From the NCBI GenBank assembly GCA_973895155.1, contig OZ316892.1, forward strand, positions 23,374,001-23,438,000: DNA of 64,000 nt, written 5' to 3'. Positions 12,001 to 20,151 of this stretch are shown piece after piece. This DNA comes from Marsupella aquatica (Eukaryota; Marchantiophyta). Position numbers and translations under genes: made by a program. The notes under the pieces are model-generated. The model was not told the origin of the DNA. It saw only the letters and a program-made list of their open reading frames with translations, and made no database searches. How positions within the stretch are numbered: position 1 is the stretch's first letter; every line of letters starts with the position of its first letter.

Positions 12001-12004
12001 TCAT
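1..12004 (-). CDS. unknown plant gene, first three exons, intron 1 enlarged by two transposons
   Basis: I do not recognise the protein. Exon 1 is 11627-12004 (126 codons): Pro/Arg/Gly-rich start, then a basic stretch KKRRR and a charged segment with WDEWEDLRALL. It ends in CAG before a GTATGT donor. Exon 2 is 209-370 (54 codons, very acidic, flanked by ...TTTCTAG and GTTTGA). Exon 3 is 1-105, after ...CTTCTACCAG, and runs out of the window. All joins are phase 0 and open, which is why I link them. Intron 1 (371-11626) contains a copia element and a 4,650-bp element; without them it would be about 0.6 kb. Exon 1 contains a 14-base G run at 11938-11951, prone to slippage or sequencing error. 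The pairing of exon 1 with exons 2 and 3 is inferred from phase and orientation only. Confidence 0.55.
589..729 (-). repeat. 3' LTR of the copia element
   Basis: 141 bp, starts TG and ends CA; identical to 6450-6590. It contains TATATA-like sequence (TTTATATAGCC). Confidence 0.95.
730..740 (-). other. polypurine tract
   Basis: Minus-strand CCAAGGGGGAG directly next to the 3' LTR, the expected place and composition for the plus-strand DNA primer. Confidence 0.8.
1365..5990 (-). pseudogene. copia gag-pol polyprotein, frameshifted
   Basis: Reads from 5990 down. The first ~766 codons (to 3690) hold gag, a CCHC zinc knuckle (CYRCGKIGHIRKIC), the protease DSG motif in CIIDSGTSH, an HHCC integrase finger (CRLGHPG...CMACSQGK) and the integrase core with D...D...E around NADVCGP, VDGAGEF and NGIAESV. 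Frame breaks lie near 3750 and between 3101 and 3230. Reverse transcriptase continues at 3101-2760 (YRARLVAKG) and 2705-1365 (YVDD box). Two in-frame TAG codons lie between those pieces (2760-2762 and about 2724-2726). RNase H follows (EVIALYEACREAIW, EDNKACID). Domain order is clear, but the gene cannot make a full polyprotein. Confidence 0.9.
6436..6449 (-). other. primer-binding site, complementary to a tRNA anticodon arm
   Basis: The minus strand directly after the 5' LTR reads CGTTATCAGCACGA. It is not the usual complement of the initiator tRNA 3' end (TGGTATCAGAGC). Its complement, TCGTGCTGATAACG, matches the anticodon stem-loop of plant tRNA-Ile(AAU) as I remember it, except at the wobble base, where A is edited to inosine; inosine pairs with the C in the site. 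This implies priming from an internal tRNA position, as known for Drosophila copia. The tRNA match is from memory. Confidence 0.6.
6450..6590 (-). repeat. 5' LTR of the copia element
   Basis: 141 bp, identical to 589-729; followed on the plus strand by the second copy of the target duplication GAAAC (6591-6595). Confidence 0.95.
6773..11422 (-). mobile_element. 4,650-bp TG...CA element without LTRs, copy 1
   Basis: Read on the minus strand it starts TGTGATGCCTAG and ends GACGCACCACA. The 5-bp duplication TACCC (plus strand) lies at 6768-6772 and 11423-11427. A near-identical inverted copy of the same length lies at 42879-47528 with its own duplication, so both borders are well fixed. The only terminal similarity is a short inverted repeat, TGTGATGC against TGTGGTGC. 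I found no LTR and no transposase or reverse-transcriptase motif. It encodes one long protein (7684-11307) and about 0.9 kb of 3' non-coding sequence. TGT...ACA ends and a 5-bp duplication suggest an integrase-type enzyme acting in trans; this is inference. Confidence 0.85.
7684..11307 (-). CDS. ~1,207-residue element-encoded coiled-coil protein with PMD-like region
   Basis: The open frame starts at the first ATG (MEPGQRPEVR...). The N-terminal ~80 residues are Arg-rich. Around residues 260-480 a segment with LLEFVGSWEPET and VIAEVFGLP loosely resembles the plant mobile domain (PMD) found in many plant transposon genes; this is a by-eye resemblance. The middle is Pro/Glu-rich. A long heptad-like coiled coil (Glu/Lys/Gln/Leu-rich, e.g. 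KKELEEAHREQEEAKNELEG) covers roughly residues 770-1010. The C-terminus has a basic KKKRK nuclear-localisation-like motif and short Ala/Glu/Val repeats. No zinc knuckle, protease, integrase or polymerase motif is visible, so a gag-like structural or DNA-associated role is a guess. The other copy has stops and a frameshift; this one is open throughout. Confidence 0.75.
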   Translation of the reverse strand: MEPGQRPEVRLRVKTRLGLGCVKRRRLGRINGKKDRQRRGVRSACRRWWLICEHELGRRLREANYCQLLRQALGERVDTDDQPKEGMSNVNQAAHFWGCLFERATEYIKTYEDEESERAARERQELARLWELQKTAFLGGELIKDEFLWTPTSNQLDDLLFCKDSVVGIREAIKNCNDIHWELKGSTERWTQATVLGETSTAAEMKRKGAVNDEATPAKRTRSAAPKKPAEQQSRRQGEAEEEEVDPIKAIPTRDDTWKGWAATLPVEVQLHFAREEDACFTAMQTKKYQGFMAGSGLEAFVRLPWLKPEVPESDLLEFVGSWEPETNCTRIYGKDFYLTPKVIAEVFGLPMGNKTKVDTRKTLPDKEFRSFPGPSTKNGFFRNTCTNPHIGEMIDFLRVTMHCNLPRAEIGKAQVYLAERPDPSRDYNGYLLNQLKKILKEEQQVIGMGSVSRLGYHMPLLCRYARGQTFAPVLPLQVRAPEEAPTPRPLAEKPQPPVSPTIEQVFRPRKEDLPMQQPGMQSLLKLLEKEKRSASAKTTATATMQDTTTEVGLHRLTRENPFAGDKERIRPESKPGVRMYVGTSSSKSEAELPEAPTNEEEREKPDVQEVEEAVEDCSHDNSGYGSDHHVPGVRTCGRFVPTLPRVVRGDPNQQSSPESPPPDVAPPSFDGIKQTVQEFQERIKQEEEAALAKEKDLPGGDWPEDIRRLAEKGSKPLATIEEIRRTAWEQRPRWAMPITSTYSTYAKNRAMEYGEMCGELALDIFGEELEVGPFFHREQLEKHQLEEAVALERSKKDEVIRRLRRMEAEIEDLRAAKKAQDELRIKQHELNIMQGQLDAAQADNQNIKDKLTQTQEELADTIKEREKWKQELKNTEEAHITANSRAMAETQRKEWALKGELEKIRGALEQKEVELGKSYQGIMALQQELASLTASFKADLREKDEMLEQTYAKMNQMESVIIAELDKELRATQEERATLKKELEEAHREQEEAKNELEGARKDLDETQEELEEITRKMENLQRRADNQTERLKKQAAVFKCLAAAGPSPVGTNQLPGVVIAEGQAAPPAPVPEVSGKGKGPAAEPPTKKKRKPSGSRSNTTSQAVVIKEVDPAPTPDRVTAKDPTTLGEGEAEAVGVAKAEAVGVAEAEAVGIAEAGVEAEAEGGPSQADGELTRSMAGNLSVGGPTAVAEEDVLGASIEDPPPVS

Positions 12005-12881
12005 AGTAACCTACCCTAAAACCTATGTAAAAAAAACCCTATCTACACTCTAGAACGGAGACCGGATGCCAAGCCCAACCCGGTGAATAATAACAAAGTT
12101 GTACAAAAAGAATGCAAAAACACAAGGAGAAAGAAGAAGTACTAACCCAACAATAGAGAAGTGAAGAGGAATGGCAAATGTGAACCACACATACCCTTTT
12201 GCCCCGTTACCACTCCTCCACCCCTCTTCCCCATTGGGTACATTTGTGACTGTTGGATCATGGAGGTTCGAAAGGGTCTTGTAACTAACCCTAATTGCCT
12301 CCCTAAGTGGCGGCTGCACTAACTCCCGTAGTTGCCATCCGCATGGGGTACAGGATACAGCAGAAACTGCCAAAAATTGATACTTTACCTGTGTCTACGA
12401 GAGTGAAGCTTGAACCTGAGACCTGTGGGAAGAAAGGCAATGATTCCAACCGATGTGCTATGAGGACTCTTCGAATACAGGGGAACCATAACTAATGATA
12501 AAGTAGTAACAGAATCCCAGCCCCCATGCCGGGCGGAGTGAGCCCTGTCCGTGGGTACCTCCGCAACGTCTGAGGAACCCTTACAAAGGCCGGCGGCTCC
12601 CACCCGCCTATATCCCCTGCAAGGTGTATTTCAGAGGCCAGGTGTCCACTGCCCTGCCTGCCCGAAAATTTGAAATTTGAAATTGTGTAGGCAACCAATC
12701 AAAAGAGTCTGTTTCTTTTTTGGTTGTTTCTCACTTACTTTGGGTCATTTTTTATTGCTGTTTTTTGCTAGGCGTAGATCTCAAAGAGATCTTCAATCTG
12801 AGCCATAGATCACCTCATACGGTGAACAAATGAGATGCCTGGGAGGTTCGATCGGAGGGCTGTGGTGAGGCACGAATCCGC
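12005..12881. other. upstream region of the minus-strand gene, no gene seen
   Basis: Presumably holds the promoter or 5' leader of the gene starting at 12004. Open frames here are short and show no recognisable motif. Confidence 0.4.
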
Positions 12882-12956
12882 AAACGCGACACTCGCGTTT
12901 CTGGAATGACTACTCCGGGTGACCCGGAGTACTTAAACCACGATTAGTGGTTTAAG
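12882..12956. other. three consecutive perfect hairpins
   Basis: Three inverted repeats follow each other in 75 bp: 12882-12900 (AAACGCGA, 3-nt loop), 12911-12931 (TACTCCGGGT, 1-nt centre) and 12932-12956 (CTTAAACCAC, 5-nt loop). The arms are perfect. Function unknown. Confidence 0.7.
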
Positions 12957-15900
12957 GGGATGGGGGGTTTAGGGACCATTGGATGGAGTCCATAGATCCC
13001 CACCATCAAAAAGTCGCATATTGGAAGTTTACTCAGCTGGGCTATACTTTGAGAGGGCCGAGTAGTCATGACTTAGCACTAGTTTTTTAGGGGCTAGACA
13101 AGGCTTGGAGTGTAATTAATTTAGACACTTGAAGTAGAGGGAATGGGGGCCTTGGGTTAACATGAAACCTACATATTGATGGTCGCGATCACTCTGAAAG
13201 GCAATCTCTTTTCATCCGGATGGCTAAGATCACTCTAGGGGTTGCCATGTCATAGTAAGGTTTGCGCCAAACGGCTCTTTGCACCCTTTCACCCTTGCGC
13301 CTTTCAGTCGTGTTTTACTTTTCTCACAAAGTATTGAGGCTCAACGTTGAATGTTGCGGTTAGTGTCTGCCACTCAGCGTTTGGGGCGAGAGGGTCGAGG
13401 GGTTTAGCAAGGTTGCGCTGCTGTTTTGCCTCAAGAGTGTGCAATCAAGGCTGCAATCAGGGCTCCAGGAGCTACGGGAGCGTTGTGCAAAGTGCTGCGG
13501 GAGGCTATGCAATGTGTTGCGGGAGTGCTGTGCAAAGCGCTGTTGTAGGAGTGCTACTGCGGGAGTGTTGCGCAGGAGTCTGAGCTCAGTGGGAGGGTTT
13601 AGGTTTGGCTGATCGATGTGCATTTACATTTGTGGATAGTAGTTTGCATTGGAGTTGCAAAGGAGCTCGCCAGAGTTGTGAAGGAGCAGGTGTGGGAGTT
13701 GCGGGCTGCCATCAGCCCTCCTGTTTTTCTTTTACTCCCACAGTGAGCTCCCGTATGAGCTCTTGTGTGAGCTTTGTTCAGCTGCGGTGGGTGCTGAGCT
13801 GATTTCCGTGCTCAACTGTGCTGTGCTGATTTTCGTCTAACAAAGCTCGAGGGAGGGTTGTCGGTTGGACGTTGGAGCTGCACTTGTGATATTTTGGGGT
13901 TCGGGCAAAGCATTGTCGTTTTGCTAACGCTGCGTGGTGGAAATTGGACCTGCCAACTCCTTGTCTATGGTGTTGTGGAGTTGGGCGAGCTGCGACAAGG
14001 GACCGAGCCGGGCGACCTGTGAATCAAAGCCCATCGACCGCTGTTGAAGGTTTGATGTCCAGATTTCTTGCCTGTGAGTCCCCATGGTTGTAGTGTCTAT
14101 CCCGGTCTCTTGCGTAGTGCTCGGCGTAGTGCCCATGATTCGATAGGGAACTGATTCATGAACTGTGACTGCTTTTCTGCTCTGCGGTGTGAATATGTTG
14201 GCACTTGCTGCACTATGTTGGCAACGGAAAGCGTAGACTCGGGTTCGGATTCAGAGTCAATGTTCACAGAACTCCATTTTTCAACATTGCTTTTGCTTTG
14301 TTGCTGACTGTCCTTGCCCGTAAAAGGAGTTATATTCTCTGAGCTGCGGTTGGTTTGCAAGTCCCTGTAAGGTATCAATGTACCTTTCTTCTCATTTTTT
14401 CCGCCTCACTTCCCTCTAAACCTTTCACTTCGAGAAATTACCTGAAACAAATCACTGTCTTTCTTGTGTCTATGTATGTAGTGTCTGAATTTCATTGCAA
14501 TCTATTGCATACCAATCACTGCAAGCCATTGCCATTGCTATCTCTATTATGTCTCTATTGCTATCTTCAAGCTGTCTGCGCAACTCTTAGGTGAGCTCGT
14601 TCATTGATGATTCATCGATTCTATGTTTTGAGCTGGACTTGCGCTTTGTATTGCATTGCAAAGCTTTGACTTTGAACTACCATTTCTCGTTCATAGCTAC
14701 GATGACCACTACATTGCCTAACTCTGTTCATTTGCAGTAGCACAAATACTCGATTTCATTGACAGCTTTGTCTCTGCATCTATTTTCGCTCTCTTTTTCC
14801 CTCCCCTTGAATTGTGGGCCTTAAAATGTTAGTTGGCTTATGTAGTTTTTATGTCCCTCCGCTATGTCAATGCGTGTTTCATTGCATCAGGGCATCAGTC
14901 GTCGTTTGCCTATAACATTTCTGTTCATTCTCTGTCCACTCATTTGATGTAATTCTTCCCGTTGCTGCCCAATGCTGTGATTTTGTGCTTTGTCTGGAAT
15001 GCTATGGCGCCCATGCTACAATTTGTGGTTTTTGTCTAAGCACAAATCCTCTCTGTGCCTGGTCTCTGTGTTTAGTCATTTGGATTGATTGTACAGACGT
15101 TTCCTCTTCTCCCAGTCCTTGTCATCCACCAGCCAAAGCACATTGGATTGTTTTCAAAGGAGACCTGTGTAGTTCAAAGGGTTTGATCTGTGCAGCAGAT
15201 TTGAGCAGATTGGCGGTTGTTAGTTTTCTTCTTGTAAAACCTGTCTGTCTTTTCTGCTTTTGGCCATGCTCCTTCACTTCTTGCTGCAAGCTCAATGTGC
15301 TTCAGCTATGGCAATATTCACTTACCTTGTCCCAACGCCACTGCCGTGAGCTGCGGGACAGCCAACGGAAGCTGTGTACAGATTGCATGTAAGTCAAGGT
15401 ATTTTATGGATTGCGGAATAACTGTCCAAGTATGCTGCAGTGGTCGGTCTTGTGCAGCTCAATGAGCCAATTTCATTTTCCCTGTGCACTTCTATTTCTC
15501 AGAGAATTCCCTGGTCATGCTCATTTCCCCCGGAGTTAGAGAACAAAGAAGAAGAGCTGACTAATTGTAATTCCAATCCATATCCTGATCGGTCAAGGAT
15601 TGTTCACTACATTGGCCTTGTCATTGGCCGAGGTCACCAAATTTTGCTTGGTTTCATTCCTGTGGAGCACTGCTGTGATGGATGAATAGTTTTGTCTTGC
15701 CTTGAAGTGGGACATTGGATATATGAATCCCTCAAGCCTTGTCTGTTTTCAAAAGCTCACATTGTTTACCTTCAGCTATGGGCAGTTGACATCTTTTAGC
15801 ATTCTTTGTGGTGGTGCCTTTGTTGCAGAGCTCCTGCTCCAACTGCCCCTTTTTCCTGGTAAGTTGTGCAACCTTGATTCCAGTATAGATTGAAGTATTC

Positions 15901-16151
15901 TTGTCTTAATTGTGTCTATGTACATAGTGTCCTTCATTGCAACTATCGCTTTGACCTGCTGAGTTTCAGCAAAGTGAATAAGGCATTTTGCCATAAGGCA
16001 TCCTGCCATCATTCCAATCAACTTAAACTAAATTCTTAAGAAGGCTGTTCATAATGGTAAGGAGATAGTGACAACTTTGTGGTTGGTGACATGTACATGT
16101 AGCACATGTGATGAGTGATTCACTTATGTTGGACAATGGCACTAAATTGTA
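12957..16151. other. no recognisable gene
   Basis: Many short frames in all phases with no motif I recognise. 13440-13580 is rich in variants of TGCGGGAGTG and TGTGCAA. Two related stretches, TGTCTATGTATGTAGTGTC near 14469 and a variant near 15915, suggest repeated or transposon-derived sequence. It could be upstream sequence of the CACTA element that follows. Confidence 0.4.
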
Positions 16152-16720
16152 GTTGATGCAGAGTTGTCAGACTCTCAACCAAGTGGGAGCAGGGTGAAGC
16201 GACGTCAAAACTTGGGAGCAACATTGGATGCAAGTAAGATTGTAGATGCCCTAATTGAAGCAAGTACAATATTGGCAGATACTGAGATGATGTCGCAGGG
16301 ATATCCTGCTACACAATCAGAAGTGTCAAATATGGATGCAGATTCTTTGAAGAAGAGTGTAGCCAATTCTCGATCACCAGCACAAAACACTCGTGCCAAA
16401 GTCATGACTCGCAACCAAGGTATGAATAATGTCATGTATAAGCCACCCAGGAAAGCCAAGAAAAACAGCTAGGGTAAGGTGGAGGTGATATCATGGGAGG
16501 ATGACTTGCAGATATTGTGGGTACAGGCATTTTGCGACCGGATCATGCTAAATTCCATGGCAAAGTGGTCCCGGATGACCATGTAGTAGTGTTGTTGACT
16601 ACAGTGATTGTATCTAATTTGCCATTTCCAAATAGAGATGATGATCCACCTCAGGAAATAATTGCAGATGCAGTAGGATCTTTTGTGCTCTGGCCATCAA
16701 AGTGTGTTAGTCTGCAGTGA
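16152..16720 (+). pseudogene. CACTA-1 coding relic (C-terminal part)
   Basis: After an acceptor-like ...TTGATGCAG, an open segment reads to a stop at 16470-16472: Ser/Lys-rich with MSDSQPSGSRVKRRQ and a basic KPPRKAKKN end. A second segment, 16517-16720, ends with DAVGSFVLWPSK. That resembles the DAVG..(I/V)AWP tail common at the end of plant CACTA transposase-associated proteins. Whether the segments are spliced together or separated by a frame break is unclear. Confidence 0.45.
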
Positions 16721-17174
16721 CTGAATGCAAGTGTAGATAGAACCATGTGAATTGTGTTACATTTTGACATTGCCTTGGAAAGATCCAAGAAATATCTGTA
16801 CCAATTTTTCCATTTGGTAAAGAGGATGAAGGATTCGTTATCATTATGTGTGACATGTATATTTTTGAATTTTGTGTGTATGTATGAAACAAGTGATTGA
16901 TGTCAAACTATGGCTGTAAGGTGATTGTCTATGATACTTGAATCTTTTTTGTATCATTTCAATATTAGTGTGTATGGTAGTTTCATGCTTTGTGACCTTA
17001 TAGAGTGAGTTCATTTACAGTACACAAAAAAACATGAATGGAATGTCTTATTTGTGCACAAGAGTGAGTTCATTCCAAGTAGTATAGTGGGGTCTTCATC
17101 ACTCATTTCGAGTTGACATGAAAGACTTATACATACCCCACGAAGTGTCTCCTTTAGTTGTTTTGTAAACCCAC

Positions 17175-17471
17175 CTCGGGGGTCTCACTATATGGGGACC
17201 TCCCCATCGCCTGCGACGTTTTGAGGCCTGGGACCCCCTAAAATGTAAGAAAAAAATATTATTTTTTAACCCCTATAAAGTTGGAATATTCTTGGAATAT
17301 TCTAAAAATTGGATTAAAAAGACCCTAATGTTCTTATAAGTCTCAAAATTGAATTTAAAAGACCCTATTGTTCTTCTACAAAAATTCTTAAGTCTTCCCT
17401 TAGAACCAATAAAATGACCCTATCCTTCGTCGCACGTGATATGCCATTTTTGTGGAAGTGAAACCCCCGAG
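17175..17471. mobile_element. hAT-type MITE, copy 1 (297 bp)
   Basis: Terminal inverted repeats start CTCGGGGGTCTCAC; the 8-bp target duplication AAACCCAC lies at 17167-17174 and 17472-17479. Near-identical to 20795-21091. No coding capacity. The 8-bp duplication points to hAT-family mobilisation. Confidence 0.92.
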
Positions 17472-17878
17472 AAACCCACAAAGTATACTTAAAGACTACC
17501 CTCCATAACCTGTTTAGTCCTTCCCAATGACTCACCATCGCACCCCTTAAAAGACTGAAAATGACTCACCAAAGCTACCCAAACAAAGACTCGTGAACAA
17601 GTTCTATAAAGGACTCAGTTGATTATAGTAACAAAACATATGACTCATAGTCCTATAAAGGACTGGAGTCGTTTCCGAGTCCTATACGGTACTACATAGT
17701 CGTTTAATGGGGTCTAAATACCCCCCGGTTTCTACTAGTGCCATAAGCTCCTCCCGGCCTTCAATTCCAGTTCGCGACCACGCACCTCCCCGGCTTTTGC
17801 CAAAGAAAACATCTCCCGACGCTCTTTCGATGCAAAGCCCGACTAAGGAGTGGCACTTTGGTCGGGAAACCTAAAACT

Positions 17879-18030
17879 TGTCCAACTATGGATCCGATTC
17901 TTACAGCATCGGAACAAGCGATGCTATAATTATCGGAAACATAGTGGATCATGTCCAATTCTTACAACATCGGACCCCTCTTGTTAATTCCTTGTATTAC
18001 TCATGTCCGAAGTCTTTTCCGATAGAATAA
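17879..18030. repeat. left subterminal repeats of CACTA-2
   Basis: Several ATCGGA/TCCGAT motifs in both orientations, like those at 23743-24035. In CACTA elements such repeats are the binding sites of the element-encoded DNA-binding protein. Confidence 0.6.
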
Positions 18031-18726
18031 CTATGGCAATTAATTTGGTTGTATGTTTGATGACCCTATGTTGGTTCTATGTGTTTAAGCAGGGTTTTAG
18101 GGATAAGGTGGACCGTTGGAGCCACGGTCCCTTCTCATTGTGTGGTTTGGAGATGGTTGGTATGTATAGATGTTGCGAGTTATATTTGAGAGTTGTGTGG
18201 TATTTACATTGTGACATTTTGGGGGCAAAATATGGATTCACCTAGCTAGCTAACCTTATGCATACAGTGACATGCCAAATTTTGCAGTTCTTTTTTGCAG
18301 AGGGTTAAGTCACTCAGTTTTTGCAGAGGGTTAGGTTGCTGAGCTTTTTTGGGGGTCCATTTTTGTAATGCATCATGCACAGCGAGAGCCTGCACGTCTG
18401 AAAGGTATGGTTGGACCACTCTAAAAGGTTCTGGAGGTGAATGTTGGGAGGTGCCCGACATAGGTCGGCCCCCTAGCCAACTATAATTATGGTCATACAG
18501 AGGTTAATTATTGATCTTGTTCCACACTAATTAAGTTGAAGTGTTCTTGTGCAGTAATTTCAGACTTGTCTTAGCATATAGTCTAAGGTCAAGATCCTAG
18601 TTGGCACTGCAGAGCGCGGGTCTCATTAAGGTATTATTGATTTAAACATTTTTTTGTTTTGCCTTAAGACATATATATGTAAATCACAATGGTGCGGATT
18701 CTAAAATATAATGACATTGTGTATGG

Positions 18727-20067
18727 ATGATGGGCAGATGTCCAGTTCTGGGAGTTCTGAGTCGGACTCAGACTCAACCTCGTCATCCCCCTCCTCCTCC
18801 CCCTCCTCGGACTCAATGTCCTCCTCCTATAGGACCTATTCCATGTTGGTGTGTTAGATGTAAAGGCATGGTGGTTCGTCAAGCCTGGGAAGCCATTGAG
18901 CACATTGAGAACTATGGCTGACATGAGGGTGATTTACCTGGATATTCTGCTCGCCAGGTATGCATCATTTATTGCGCTTGGAGACATTGATATGCACAAG
19001 TTGTAACATTGCACCCATACATTTATTAATTGTTGGTATTTTTTGTGATTGAATAGCCTGTGCCTCGTAGGACCTCTCCTCCATTGGTCTCTAATGACTT
19101 ATGGGTAAACACACTTTTGGCTGGTGCAAGAGAGTTGTTAGCAGCATCATCAGATCCCCCTCAATGTAGCCTCCCTTGTGTTGATCTGGAGACTATACCA
19201 GTTCCATCTAGGGTTGGTCGCACCCGAGCACGTTCCCAAAGACAACAGTGTCGTTATGAACCCTTGGGTGTGCATGAGACCGAGGACCAAGTTCTGCACC
19301 ATACTCATAGAGTACCGCCAGGAGAGGACTATGTGGAAGTGGAAGGGAGGTTGGGGCTTTCATATGTCACTGGGAAGGCATTGACAGTCTTGAAGGATTT
19401 CTCATCTGAGAGATTCAAAATACCCCCTGGCCTAACCACTGACACTCCTATCCACATATGGGGTCACCAATGGATAGTGAAGACATCCTCCCTAGGTCCT
19501 GACATAGGATTTGGCGTATTTTCCTTGGAGGACATTTTGGTCCCTGCAAAGCCATGGCCCCGAGGTTATGATGGGGAGCACCTATTTCCATATATTGGTC
19601 CCGTATACACTTCAAAAATTTGGAACATTCTATTGCGCCAACACCCATCTTGGGGTGTCTATGCATTGCAAATGGATTCTGATCCAGATGAGGTCATGCG
19701 GAGGCCTTGGCATTCTCGGATGATTGATGGGGACCCTGTTTGCTCCGACAACATAGCCGGGTACATTAATAGTACTCATGGGAGAGGGAGAGGACTTAGG
19801 CCTAATGTTGAGTGGATACAAATATTTGGTCCACCTAGAGAGCCTTATTATGTAAAACACATGGATGACCATGTCATGACTGTAGCCATTACAACCATTA
19901 GGGCTGGCGAGGAGTTGTTTTGCGACTATGAGTGGGATGCTCCCAAGAAAGCATTCCTTTCTCACCCTGTGAAGGGCAGACATGGATATACCACCTCTTT
20001 TGTTGAACATAAAATACATGACAATGGTTTCCAAACAAATTTGGTTCTTTGTATAAATAAATCCTAA
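18727..20067 (+). CDS. SET-domain-like protein inside CACTA-2
   Basis: Two exons are proposed. Exon 1 (18727-18957) carries PIPCWCVRCKG, a CxxC motif followed by a conserved-spacing tail, like the transposase-associated N-terminal zinc segment of CACTA proteins. It has one in-frame TGA (18919-18921). It ends in CAG before GTATGC; exon 2 begins after ...TTGAATAG at 19057 and is open for ~336 codons. Its C-terminal half looks like a SET domain: GFGVFSLEDI, then DNIAGYINSTHG...PNVEW where SET proteins have the N(H/x)S...PN segment, then the hallmark GEELFCDYEW (canonical ELxxDY). SET domains methylate lysines on histones. The usual NHS is NST here, so activity is uncertain. Confidence 0.6.
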
Positions 20068-20151
20068 ACCCTAAACCCTAAAACACTTGTCTCATTGTGG
20101 GTCTCTTCTAATATTTATGTATGTTTGTGAACTGCTAGAATGCGTATGTTC

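Larger units (their letters stand above)
16152..17740 (+). mobile_element. 3' part of a CACTA-type transposon (CACTA-1)
   Basis: The right end is 17721-17740; its reverse complement starts CACTAGTAGAAACCGG, a typical CACTA terminus. Inside it (about 17520-17720) short repeats of GACTC/GAGTC and TATAAAGGACT look like subterminal repeats. Upstream are coding relics, including a segment like the C-terminal tail of plant TNP2-type proteins. I could not find the matching left terminus, so only the right border is supported. A hAT-type MITE sits at 17175-17471. Confidence 0.55.

Noticed and set aside
13078-13100. CACTAGTTTTTTAGG as a left end for CACTA-1 or CACTA-2
   Set aside because: Similarity to the right ends stops after CACTAGT, and no matching 3-bp target duplication is seen.
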